From assembly GCA_043755595.1 (NCBI GenBank), contig JAYUSQ010000070.1, forward strand, positions 43,182-107,181: a DNA stretch of 64,000 nucleotides, given 5' to 3'. Every line of letters begins with the position of its first letter. The stretch's first letter is position 1. Positions 1 through 7,000 of the stretch are shown here, one piece after another. The stretch comes from VFZP01 sp043755595. GTDB lineage: Bacteria; Acidobacteriota; Terriglobia; Bryobacterales; Bryobacteraceae. A program made the translations under genes and the position numbers. A model generated the notes under the pieces. That model did not search any database, was not told the DNA's origin, and worked only from the letters and a program-made list of their open reading frames with translations.

Positions 1-1126
1 CGTCTCGATGCAAGGCGGAGGAGGCAGCAAAGATACGTGGGTAATGTCCACCGCCGCCGAAGACGCTTCGGCGCCGCACATCCCGCTGCCCGCGCCTGAA
101 CCGCCGTCTCATACCCAAGCCGCCTCGCCGCTCCCCAGCCGTCAGGCCGACAATCTCTTCTGGCTCGGCCGCTACGCCGAACGCGTCGAAGGCGGCGTGC
201 GGCTGGTCCGCGCACTGTCACCCAGTCTCTCGGGCGAAGAAGATTTCGGCCAAACGGCTACGCTCGAAACCTCCATCCAATTCCTGATCGCCCTTGGCTA
301 CCTGCCGGCCGAGTCCAAGGGTATGACCATCGCGCAAGCGCGTTGGCAGTTGGCGCGGCTGTTCACAGGGATGATCTATGACCCGTCGCGCTCATACGGC
401 ATCGGTTGGAATTTGACTAATCTGCGGCGAGTCTGTTGGCCCTTGAAAGAGCGGCTGTCGAGCGATACGTGGCGCGTGCTTCAGCAGCTGGATTCGGAAT
501 TCTCGCGCAACCCGCCCACCCATCCAGACCAGCGGCAGGTGGCGCAGATGAATCTATTGGACCGGGTCATCGTCAACCTATCGGCCTTCTCCGGGCTTCT
601 CGCTGAAAACACCACTCGTAACGACGGTTGGCGCTTTTTGGAAATCGGGCGCCGGATCGAGCGCACGCTGCAAATGGCGGAACTGCTGCAGGCGGCGATA
701 TCGAGCGCGCCGTTCGATACCGAGCCGTCGCTTGAAACGCTGCTCCAGATCGCCGACAGCGCCATCACCTACCATCGCCGTTATTTCACCACCATGCGCG
801 TCGAGTACGTCCTCGAACTCCTCCTGGCTGACGAAGCCAATCCGCGCGCCCTCGGCTTCCAAGTCTCGACGCTGGTCGATCACCTCCGCCGACTGCCTGG
901 CTATGAGTGGGACGAAGAGAAACCGTTGCCCCTGGCGCTGGCCGAGAATCTCCTGGAAACCGTGCGCCTAGCCAAACCCGAAGACCTCGCCGCGCGCGAC
1001 GCCGATGGCGACATGCCGGCTCTCGATGAACTGGTCGCTCGAGTCAAGACCGGCCTCTACGACATCTCCAACGCTCTGGCCGAGCGCCATTTCAGCCATC
1101 TCACCGCCACGCGTCTCAGTTTCTGA
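1..1126 (+). CDS. Circularly permuted ATP-grasp / alpha-E (DUF403) fusion protein, 3' part
   Basis: The frame is open to the left edge of the window, so the gene starts outside it. The first residues read VSMQGGGGSKDTWV, which resembles the end of the circularly permuted ATP-grasp domain (DUF404/DUF407), where GGSKDTWV is conserved. After a proline-rich linker comes an alpha-E domain (DUF403) beginning near LPSRQADNLFWLGRYAERVE at about 950 bases before the stop and running to the end. In this family the two domains are either adjacent genes or one fused protein; here they are fused. Such proteins are usually encoded beside a transglutaminase-like protein, as here, and have been proposed to form a peptide-ligation or amide-forming system of unknown substrate. 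The ATG at 8 and the ATG at 44 are internal methionines rather than starts. Confidence 0.85.
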   Translation, partial: VSMQGGGGSKDTWVMSTAAEDASAPHIPLPAPEPPSHTQAASPLPSRQADNLFWLGRYAERVEGGVRLVRALSPSLSGEEDFGQTATLETSIQFLIALGYLPAESKGMTIAQARWQLARLFTGMIYDPSRSYGIGWNLTNLRRVCWPLKERLSSDTWRVLQQLDSEFSRNPPTHPDQRQVAQMNLLDRVIVNLSAFSGLLAENTTRNDGWRFLEIGRRIERTLQMAELLQAAISSAPFDTEPSLETLLQIADSAITYHRRYFTTMRVEYVLELLLADEANPRALGFQVSTLVDHLRRLPGYEWDEEKPLPLALAENLLETVRLAKPEDLAARDADGDMPALDELVARVKTGLYDISNALAERHFSHLTATRLSF

Positions 1127-1141
1127 TTGAATCGAGACTTC

Positions 1142-2002
1142 ATGCGCTTCCTTGCCACTCACATCACGCGATACAAGTATCAGGAATCCGTCTCGCAATG
1201 CGTTAGTGAAGCGCGCATCACACCTCGCTCGCTGCCCCCCGGCCAAAAGGTGATTGAGACGCGCATCCACATTGAACCGGAGCCCGCCACCCTGACAACG
1301 CGGGCCGACTATTTCGGCAACCAGATCACGGCGTTCTCGGTCTTTCGCCCGCATGACCGTCTGACCGCCACCGCGCAAAGCGTCGTCGAAGTCGAAGCGC
1401 GCGACCCCGAAGGAGACTTGCGCTCCATCCCTTGGGAACAAGCCCGCGCGGTGCTTGCGAAACCCGAGGACGCCGAGACGCTCGCGGCCTACGAGTTCAT
1501 TTTCGACTCGCCTTATGTCGCCGCCGCGCCCAAACTCGCGGACTACGCCAAACTCAGCTTCGCCCTCGGCCGTCCTCTCGCCGAAGCGGCGCATGACTTG
1601 TCGACGCGCATCTACAAGGAATTCAAGTACAAGCCGAAATCCACGTCCATCGACATGCCCTTGATGGATGTGTTCGAGCTTCGCCGAGGCGTCTGCCAGG
1701 ACTTCGCCCACATCATGATCGGCTCGCTCCGCAGCCTGCGTCTCGCTGCGCGGTATGTCAGTGGATACCTGCGCAGCGGCGCTAACCTACAGGGATCGGA
1801 AGCCTCGCACGCCTGGCTTTCGGTTTACATCCCGGGGCACGGCTGGCTGGACCTGGACCCGACCAACAACGTGATCCCTTCGTCCGGTCACGTCACGGTA
1901 GCCTGGGGCCGCGACTTCGGCGACGTCACGCCCATCAAAGGAATCGCCCTCGGCGGCGGCAAGCAGACAGTCGAAGTAGAAGTTACCGTGCGCCCGGTCT
2001 AG
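1142..2002 (+). CDS. Transglutaminase-like protein with bacterial N-terminal domain
   Basis: An N-terminal beta-rich domain (bacterial transglutaminase-like N-terminal region, starting MRFLATHITRYKY) is followed by a transglutaminase/protease core. The catalytic triad is visible: Cys in RRGVCQDFAHI (about residue 187), His in ASHAWLSVYIPG (about residue 223) and Asp in GWLDLDPTNN (about residue 238). Family length is about 280-300 residues, which fits. The ATG at 1142 is preferred over the in-frame TTG at 1127 because the conserved region begins right there. It follows the ATP-grasp/alpha-E gene by 15 bases, so the two are probably one operon. The substrate is unknown; cytoplasmic, as no signal peptide is seen. 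Confidence 0.9.
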   Translation: MRFLATHITRYKYQESVSQCVSEARITPRSLPPGQKVIETRIHIEPEPATLTTRADYFGNQITAFSVFRPHDRLTATAQSVVEVEARDPEGDLRSIPWEQARAVLAKPEDAETLAAYEFIFDSPYVAAAPKLADYAKLSFALGRPLAEAAHDLSTRIYKEFKYKPKSTSIDMPLMDVFELRRGVCQDFAHIMIGSLRSLRLAARYVSGYLRSGANLQGSEASHAWLSVYIPGHGWLDLDPTNNVIPSSGHVTVAWGRDFGDVTPIKGIALGGGKQTVEVEVTVRPV

Positions 2003-2580
2003 CTTCCGCCTCGGGCGGCCGTCGTCCCGGCGATCCCCAGACCCTCCGCGTTGGCCTGCATGGCGCGCAGACAGAACCCGATGTGCTCGTCGAGTTCCAC
2101 GCCCAACTCAGCCGCGCCGTTAACAATATCGTCGCGATTCACGGCGCGGGCGAACCCCTTGTCCTTCATCTTTTTCCTCACGCCCGTTACTTCCACTTCG
2201 TGAATGCTCCGTCCCGGTTTGACGTAACTGACGGCCGTCAAAAAACCCGCCAACTCATCGCAGGCAAACAGCGCTTTCTCCAGCCTCGTCAACCGGGGGG
2301 TATCCTCAAAACCGGCGTGAGACAAAATCGCGCGGCGGATCGTTTCATCCACCCCGCGCTCTGCCAGGATCGGTTGCCCTTTGCGCGGATGATCGGGCAG
2401 CACCGGATGAATTTCCCAATCGAAATCGTGCAGCAGCCCCGTAATTCCCCACGTCTCCTCGTCTTCTTCGAAATGGCGGGCGTACGCGCGAAGGCACGTT
2501 TCTACCGCCAGTCCATGCTTGCGCAGGCTTTCGGACTTGGTAAACTCGCAAAGCAACTCGAACGCAGTTGGCCGATTCAT
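1999..2580 (-). CDS. HD-domain hydrolase (HDIG-type)
   Basis: The 193-residue protein carries an HD metal-binding domain: His in LRKHGLAVE (about 21), the HD pair in GITGLLHDFDWE (about 51-52), His in ILSHAGFED (about 87) and Asp in ALFACDELAGF. This is the layout of small stand-alone HD phosphohydrolases that act on nucleotides or similar phosphoesters. Its 3' end overlaps the convergent transglutaminase gene by four bases. It starts at an ATG 60 bases from the tRNA-Ala gene, which points the other way. The substrate cannot be inferred from the sequence. Confidence 0.85.
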   Translation of the reverse strand: MNRPTAFELLCEFTKSESLRKHGLAVETCLRAYARHFEEDEETWGITGLLHDFDWEIHPVLPDHPRKGQPILAERGVDETIRRAILSHAGFEDTPRLTRLEKALFACDELAGFLTAVSYVKPGRSIHEVEVTGVRKKMKDKGFARAVNRDDIVNGAAELGVELDEHIGFCLRAMQANAEGLGIAGTTAARGGS

Positions 2581-2597
2581 CGTGGGTGTACTATACT
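2568..2597 (+). promoter_or_regulatory. Candidate sigma70-type promoter of the tRNA-Ala gene
   Basis: TTGGCC at 2568-2573 and TATACT at 2592-2597 are separated by 18 bases and lie about 45 bases before the tRNA. The -10 box is good and the -35 box weak. It sits inside the 5' end of the divergent HD gene. Visual call only. Confidence 0.4.
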
Positions 2598-2640
2598 GAA
2601 GTGTAGCGTCATGCCGAATGGCACGGCGTCATCCACATGT

Positions 2641-2716
2641 GGGCCTGTGGCGCAGTTGGGAGCGCGCTTCCATGGCATGGAAGAGGTCATCGGTTCGAAC
2701 CCGATCAGGTCCACCA
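2641..2716 (+). tRNA. tRNA-Ala (anticodon GGC), CCA encoded
   Basis: A 76-base cloverleaf can be folded by eye. The acceptor stem GGGCCTG pairs with CAGGTCC (one G-T wobble), discriminator A and an encoded CCA end at 2716. The D arm is GCGCAGTTGGGAGCGC. The anticodon stem CTTCC/GGAAG closes the loop ATGGCAT, giving anticodon GGC, which reads GCC alanine codons. The T arm is ATCGG-TTCGAAC-CCGAT. The 3' half of this gene is repeated at 4357-4423, which marks it as a former integration target. Confidence 0.96.
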
Positions 2717-2738
2717 AATTTCTCAAAGACTTAGCGCG
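2686..2738 (+). repeat. Left copy of a 53-bp direct repeat covering the tRNA-Ala 3' end (att-like)
   Basis: From the T stem of the tRNA through its CCA end and 22 bases beyond, this stretch is identical to 4371-4423. Similarity continues imperfectly past the repeat (three differences in the next 17 bases) and resumes upstream at ATGGAAGAGGTC (2677 and 4357), where the right copy has five extra bases. A 3' tRNA segment as direct repeat is the classic footprint of tyrosine-integrase insertion. Confidence 0.9.
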
Positions 2739-2783
2739 AACTGGTTGCCGTCGTCGGCGCAGAAACCACTTCCTCACCCGTTT

Positions 2784-3149
2784 AATCATTATGCAGAACG
2801 GACGTTCTTGGTCCACTGTCGCGCCTTCGCGAAATTCTTCGCCGAGGGAAACGACACGCGAGATATGTATGCCAAAGACTTCATTGACCCTTCCACCATC
2901 AGCACCGCGTAGAACTGGCGTAAGTGGCACGACCATGTGGACAAGCATCTAGCCCACCTCTCCATAGCAAGGATCCCGAACACCACTCCATGGACGGGCG
3001 ACGATAACAGGAAGATCCTGGAGGAATTTCAACATCTGTGGCGAGACTTCTACAGCAAACTTAAGCCGGCAGTACTCCCAGCTTTCGACGCCGAAATCGC
3101 GAACATGCAGCAGCAATTCCCGAACGTCCCGCTGACCAGTCAGGGATAG
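2784..3149 (+). pseudogene. Decayed hypothetical protein gene (internal stop, no start)
   Basis: One frame reads FNHYAERTFLVHCRAFAKFF, continues to a TAG at 2910-2912, and goes on in the same frame with NWRKWHDHVDKHLAHLSIAR to a second stop at 3149. The two halves together look like an uncharacterised family of about 150-200 residues with a conserved RxFLxHxRAxxxFF block and a DKxxAHLxxxRI block, recalled from genome annotations and possibly helical (HEPN-like) in fold. The N-terminus is missing, being replaced by the tRNA and repeat region. It lies inside the interval bounded by the tRNA repeats, so it is probably cargo of the element. Confidence 0.55.
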
Positions 3150-3160
3150 CAGGATGTAGG

Positions 3161-3202
3161 GATCCTTACAACTGCCGGAGCGGCAAGAAGTATAAGAAGT
3201 GC
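3161..3202 (+). pseudogene. SEC-C zinc-motif relic
   Basis: In one frame the bases read DPYNCRSGKKYKKC, a slightly damaged version of the SEC-C zinc motif (usual form DPCPCGSGKKYKKC). The first cysteine is a tyrosine and there is no credible start upstream, so this is the tail of a broken gene. SEC-C motifs occur at the C-terminus of SecA and of many small accessory proteins. It follows the decayed gene ending at 3149 in another frame. Confidence 0.5.
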
Positions 3203-3259
3203 TATCTCATCAAGGGTTCGAATGCCTTCCGGTCCACCAAGGCAAAGTCCAACAAGGCT

Positions 3260-3631
3260 TCACGGGCTCCACGCCAAAAACGGGTCCATACTGTAATCTA
3301 TGCCGACCGCCGAATCGGTACAAAACGGATCTCGATCCGCTGACTTCAGCACGCCCGCGATCCTGCGCAGCATTGCCAGGGAGTGGCCTTCGTAATCGGC
3401 ATCCTCAAGCCGGCAGATAACCGATGCGGTGGTTCCGATGAGCTTGGCAAGCTGTGCTTGGGTGAGGGCCGCCGCTGTCCGCAATTCGCGGATCTTGCGG
3501 GCGATCTCTTCGTTCGCTCGGGCCTCTTCCAGATTCTTCAGCCGGGCCGGTTTGCCTTCGTAGAATCGGCGGTGAAGGATCTCCACCGCATCGCTAACCG
3601 GTTTCAACGTCTTTGCTCTATTGACTGGCAT
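3260..3631 (-). CDS. XRE/HigA-type antitoxin
   Basis: The 123-residue protein begins MPVNRAKTLKPV and holds a helix-turn-helix of the XRE family in its middle (EEIARKIRELRTAAALTQAQ followed by LAKLIGTTASVICRLEDADY). The ATG at 3631 is chosen because an AGGAGG sits seven bases upstream and the toxin stop lies one base before it, the usual toxin-then-antitoxin order of HigBA-type modules. It should bind and neutralise the toxin and repress its own operon. The toxin partner is frameshifted (see 3633-4002), so this antitoxin may be an orphan. The C-terminal tail (ADRDPFCTDSAVGIDYSMDP) is longer than I expect for the family. Confidence 0.8.
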   Translation of the reverse strand: MPVNRAKTLKPVSDAVEILHRRFYEGKPARLKNLEEARANEEIARKIRELRTAAALTQAQLAKLIGTTASVICRLEDADYEGHSLAMLRRIAGVLKSADRDPFCTDSAVGIDYSMDPFLAWSP

Positions 3632-3632
3632 G

Positions 3633-4002
3633 TCAAGCCTCCTCATACGTGTGCTTGGCCGGATTCGCCTCAAACCGCTTCTTGCGCTCGACGACGTGAT
3701 CGATCTCCTTCTGCGGGACCACCCGCTCTTTCACCAGCCCGTGCGAGACCACGGCCGCCATTGCGCCGTGAAAGAAGTGCAGTATCCGGTGGTGAACGCC
3801 GCCCAGGCTGACGCGCAGTTCGTAGATGCCGTCGCGCAGGAAGTCCGCTTCGGGCCGACGCAAGTTCGTGGCCCAACTCGCGCAGGCGCTCCAACCGGAG
3901 GTAGCACTTGTCCTGTACTTTCGCCGGTAACTTGTCGAACCACTCGATGAACGGGCACGATCCGTCTTCCTCCCGATAGAGGGCGACTCTGGTCTCGGGC
4001 AC
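3633..4002 (-). pseudogene. RelE/HigB-like (Gp49, DUF891) toxin, frameshifted
   Basis: The N-terminal half reads VPETRVALYREEDGS, CPFIEWFDKLPAKVQDK and LRLERLRELGHEL in one frame; the expected continuation RRPEADFLRDGIYELRVSLG, then HHRILHFFHG and KERVVPQKEIDHVVER, lies in a different frame. The switch is at about 3860-3866, where one base too many (or two too few) follows GAACTTG. Joined, they make a full-length Gp49/HigB-like mRNA-interferase of about 123 residues. Start taken at the GTG at 4002, matching the family start. It is followed one base later by the antitoxin. Without the frameshift this would be a standard module, so either it is inactivated or the assembly has an error here. Confidence 0.75.
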
Positions 4003-4221
4003 TCGATCCCAGTTTATTCGCAATATTGCGAAAGCACAAGTGCAGTCAGGGATTCTCGCACCGCCGGGCTGCGGCGCTCACCTCACATCTCGATGGCGGT
4101 CCGCCGCTCCACGCGGGCATCATCCTAATAGAGAAATCAATTGTTGTCTTCTCCAACAAACAACAATCAAGACAGCCTGCAACCGCGCGCGTGAAGGCAC
4201 GCCACGGACCAGTCCGGGTGT

Positions 4222-4468
4222 GGAGTCCTGGAGTCCGCGTGGAGTCCAGACGCCCAAAAAGGACGCCCGTGGCGTCCACCGGCGTCCACGGCGTGATACG
4301 CTAAGTCTTGTGTTTCCGCCGTTCCTGCCTATAAGTGATTGATATTTCTTAAATGGATGGAAGAGGTCAAGTCATCGGTTCGAACCCGATCAGGTCCACC
4401 AAATTTCTCAAAGACTTAGCGCGCACTCGTTGCCTTCGTCACCGTCACCGGAGTCCATTTGGGAGTCC
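4222..4468 (+). repeat. Cluster of GGAGTCC / GGCGTCC heptamers
   Basis: GGAGTCC occurs at 4222, 4230, 4241, 4450 and 4462, and GGCGTCC at 4271 and 4281, all in the same direction and flanking the right tRNA repeat. The surrounding non-coding stretch 4003-4527 shows no other gene. Iterated short sites beside an attachment core would fit arm-type integrase sites, but this is inference from position only. They could equally be chance in GC-rich DNA. Confidence 0.35.
4371..4423 (+). repeat. Right copy of the 53-bp tRNA-Ala direct repeat (att-like)
   Basis: Identical to 2686-2738. Upstream of it 4357-4368 repeats ATGGAAGAGGTC of the tRNA anticodon arm, with five extra bases before the match resumes. 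The 5' half of the tRNA is absent, so this is a truncated copy and cannot make a tRNA. The 1.63-kb interval between copies holds no integrase. Confidence 0.9.
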
Positions 4469-4527
4469 AAAACGCCAGGGGCTGCGCCGACTCAAGCATC
4501 CACAAACTCCCGGCAGGAATATAAGTC

Positions 4528-4555
4528 TTGACCTATATTAGCTGCGCGTTATAAT
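4528..4555 (+). promoter_or_regulatory. Near-consensus sigma70 promoter of the toxin-antitoxin fusion gene
   Basis: TTGACC at 4528-4533 and a perfect TATAAT at 4550-4555 are 16 bases apart. The expected start of transcription, six or seven bases after the -10 box, falls on or next to the GTG start codon at 4562, which suggests a leaderless mRNA. The AT-rich stretch stands out in this GC-rich genome. Confidence 0.65.
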
Positions 4556-4561
4556 TGTGGT

Positions 4562-5227
4562 GTGGCGTGGGACGTCGAGGTTACCGATGAGTTTAAGGCA
4601 TGGTGGAACGGGCTCACCGAAGCCGAATGTATATCGGTCGAAAGGGCCGTTTTGTTGCTGGAACAGCGTGGCCCGCATCTCCCGTTTCCGTACAGCAGCA
4701 AGGTGAACGGCTCGCGCTATCCCGCTCTACGTGAACTGCGCGTCCAACACTCGGGACACCCCTACCGGGTGCTTTACATTTTTGATCCCCGCCGCGTAGC
4801 CCTCCTGCTGCTGGGTGGCGACAAAACCGGCGATGACCGCTGGTACGAGAAAAACATACCGCTGGCAGATCAGCTTTACGAGAACTATCTTGCCGAGATC
4901 GAGGAGACAATGCCAAAGACGACAAAGTTCAGTGAACTTCGGGCGAAGATGCGGCCGGAGGCCAGGGCCGAAGCCCGACGCCTCGCCGACCAGGATCTCA
5001 AGGAGATGCCGCTGCATGAGCTGCGTGCCGCCCGCCACCTGACACAGCAACAACTCGCGCAGACCCTGGATATGACGCAGGCGGCGGTTTCACAACTGGA
5101 GCAACGCACTGATGTCTACCTTAGTACGCTCGGGAACTTCGTTGAAGCGATGGGCGGGCGATTGGAAATGTACGCCGTGTTTCCAGATGGGAAAGTGAAA
5201 CTGAGTCTTGAGCGAGAATCATCATAG
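4562..5227 (+). CDS. Single-ORF fusion of a RelE/HigB-like toxin and an XRE antitoxin
   Basis: Residues 1-about 112 are a Gp49/RelE-like toxin: WDVEVTDEFKAWWNGL, RELRVQHSGHPYRVLYIFDP and LLGGDKTGDDRWYEKNIPLA. Residues 117-221 are an XRE antitoxin: MPKTTKFSELRAKM, then MPLHELRAARHLTQQQLAQT and AAVSQLEQRTDVYLSTL, followed by the usual LEMYAVFPDG tail. In the relatives I know, these are two genes; here no stop separates them. An ATG at 4910 begins the antitoxin part with GAGGAG three bases upstream, so free antitoxin could still be made by internal initiation. The GTG start has no ribosome site but follows a strong promoter. The gene sits just outside the right tRNA repeat. Confidence 0.8.
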   Translation: MAWDVEVTDEFKAWWNGLTEAECISVERAVLLLEQRGPHLPFPYSSKVNGSRYPALRELRVQHSGHPYRVLYIFDPRRVALLLLGGDKTGDDRWYEKNIPLADQLYENYLAEIEETMPKTTKFSELRAKMRPEARAEARRLADQDLKEMPLHELRAARHLTQQQLAQTLDMTQAAVSQLEQRTDVYLSTLGNFVEAMGGRLEMYAVFPDGKVKLSLERESS

Positions 5228-5262
5228 CCCTTCAGCCGGCACTGAAGGCGAGGAGGATCTCA

Positions 5263-5517
5263 ATGAAGGCAGGCTATCGCGGGTGGCTGGAAGCGCAGAA
5301 GTACGATGCAGGCACGATCAACGCTCAAATGTACCGGGCCAGCCGCGTCGAAGAACATCCCGGCAATCTTGATGAGCACTATGCCAACGACCGCCTGGCA
5401 AGCCTGGCTAGAAGAAGTCGAACACGGGTAGAGCCAACGAGAGCCCAGTACGTGACTTCTATCAGTTCGAGCGAGCCTTTCAGCCATGCGCTCCAAAGTG
5501 AACCCCCGCAGTGGTGA
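5263..5517 (+). pseudogene. Truncated N-terminal fragment of a restriction-associated type protein
   Basis: The first 45 residues (GYRGWLEAQKYDAGTINAQM, then YRASRVEEHPGNLDEHYAND) match my memory of the conserved N-terminus of uncharacterised proteins often annotated as restriction or HNH endonucleases, where a block like YSTEDERRNLPNPSKIPF should follow. Here the text turns into unrelated arginine-rich residues after about residue 46 and stops at residue 84. A ribosome site (GGAGG) precedes the ATG. Best read as a gene broken by frameshift and deletion. The downstream transporter gene begins 16 bases later. Confidence 0.5.
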
Positions 5518-5533
5518 TACCATAACGCCTCAT

Positions 5534-7000
5534 ATGGCTGCGCGGTTTGCCGAGTGGGAAAAAGATCAACTACCAGAGCCACCGGCGCCAGCCGCGGGTG
5601 AACGCCGCGCGTGGGGATCGCTCATCGGCCCAGGGCTGCTGATGGTGGGAGCCAACATCGGCGGTGGCGAGTGGCTGTTCGGGCCGCTGGTCACGGCGCA
5701 ATTCGGCGGGCGAATCCTATGGCTCGCGACCGTCTCGATCCTCGTCCAAGTCGCCTACAACCTCTCGGTGATGCGCTACACGCTCTACACCGGCGAGACG
5801 ATCTTTGTCGGCTTTTTCCGCACGTGGCCGGGGCCGCGGTTTTGGACGCTGTTCTACCTTTCCTTCGAAATCGGCAGCGTGTGGCCGTACCTATCTTCCA
5901 ATGCTGCCGTACCGCTTGCGTCGGTGATCCTCGGCCGCCTGCCCACGGCCGCCGACGGAGACTACGTGCGCTCACTCGGCTACGTAATCTTTCTCGCCGC
6001 TTTCATCCCGCTCATCTTCGGCGGCAAAATCTATAACGCCCTGGAGCGACTCATGATCACCAAACTGGCGATCATCCTTACTTACCTCTCCGTTGTCGCC
6101 CTCTTCTTTACTAGCCCTGCTACGTGGTGGGAGATCCTCAGCGGCTTTTTCAAGTTCGGCTCGCTCCCCGAGGGCAATTTCAACTGGGCGACGCTCGCGG
6201 CGTTCTCCGCCGTAGCAGGTGCGGGCGGACTTACGAACAGCGCTTTCTCCAACTACGCGCGCGACAAGGGCTGGGGCATGGGCGCGCGAGCGGGTGCGAT
6301 TCCCAGCGCCATCGGCGGCCGCGAAATCAAGCTTTCGCACTTTGGCAAGGTCTTCGAAGTGGACGAGTCCACGCTGCCCCGCTGGCGGCGCTGGATCTCC
6401 GTCATTCAGCGCGATCAGCTTCTGCTCTGGGCGCCAGGCTGCATGCTGGGCATGGCGCTGCCGGCGATGTTCTCCTACGAGTACATTCGCGGTATCAGCA
6501 ATGTGGACGGAAACGCCGCCGCCGCACTATCGGCGCAAGCGATCGCGGGCCGCCATGGGCAGATATTCTGGTACCTGACTCTGCTGTGCGGTTTCCTGAT
6601 TATGGCTCCGACGCAGGTGAGTCAGCTCGACAACATCGCCCGGCGCTGGACGGACGTTTTATGGATCGGTTCGCCGCGTCTTAGGACGGTGGATGACCAC
6701 AAAGTCAAATACGTCTACTACTCGATTCTGGCCATCTACGCAGTGTGGGGGCTCATCGCGCTGCGCATCACGCCGAATCCACTGGTGCTGGCGGTGGCGA
6801 CCGGCGTCATGTGGAATTTCGCGCTGGGGTTCTCATCGCTCCACACGCTATGGGTAATGCTCACCCTGCTGCCGAAAGCGCTGCATCCATCGTGGCTGCA
6901 ATGCTGCGGGCTGGTGGCGTGCGCGGTCTTCTATATCGGTATTTCTTCGATCGCCTTTGCTCAGCAATGGCCCGTGCTGCGAAAGTGGGTGGGATTCTGA
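5534..7000 (+). CDS. Nramp-like integral membrane transporter, divergent
   Basis: About eleven hydrophobic segments are visible in roughly 488 residues, and the overall pattern (SLIGPGLLMVGANIGGGEWL at the start of TM1, later long paired helices) fits the Nramp/COG1914 fold. The canonical metal-binding motif of TM1, DPGN, is replaced by GANIGGGEW, and the TM6 motif MPHN by a GAGGLTNSAFSN-type segment, so the metal ligands known in Mn/Fe carriers are missing. Transport of another substrate, or Mg-like transport, is possible. The ATG at 5534 is preferred; an in-frame ATG at 5486 overlaps the upstream relic and adds only 16 polar residues. The next gene overlaps its 3' end. Confidence 0.75.
   Translation: MAARFAEWEKDQLPEPPAPAAGERRAWGSLIGPGLLMVGANIGGGEWLFGPLVTAQFGGRILWLATVSILVQVAYNLSVMRYTLYTGETIFVGFFRTWPGPRFWTLFYLSFEIGSVWPYLSSNAAVPLASVILGRLPTAADGDYVRSLGYVIFLAAFIPLIFGGKIYNALERLMITKLAIILTYLSVVALFFTSPATWWEILSGFFKFGSLPEGNFNWATLAAFSAVAGAGGLTNSAFSNYARDKGWGMGARAGAIPSAIGGREIKLSHFGKVFEVDESTLPRWRRWISVIQRDQLLLWAPGCMLGMALPAMFSYEYIRGISNVDGNAAAALSAQAIAGRHGQIFWYLTLLCGFLIMAPTQVSQLDNIARRWTDVLWIGSPRLRTVDDHKVKYVYYSILAIYAVWGLIALRITPNPLVLAVATGVMWNFALGFSSLHTLWVMLTLLPKALHPSWLQCCGLVACAVFYIGISSIAFAQQWPVLRKWVGF

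Noticed and set aside
3731..4039. 102-residue frame opposite the antitoxin-toxin area
   Set aside because: Overlaps the frameshifted toxin in a third frame with no homology; it arises from the frameshift itself.
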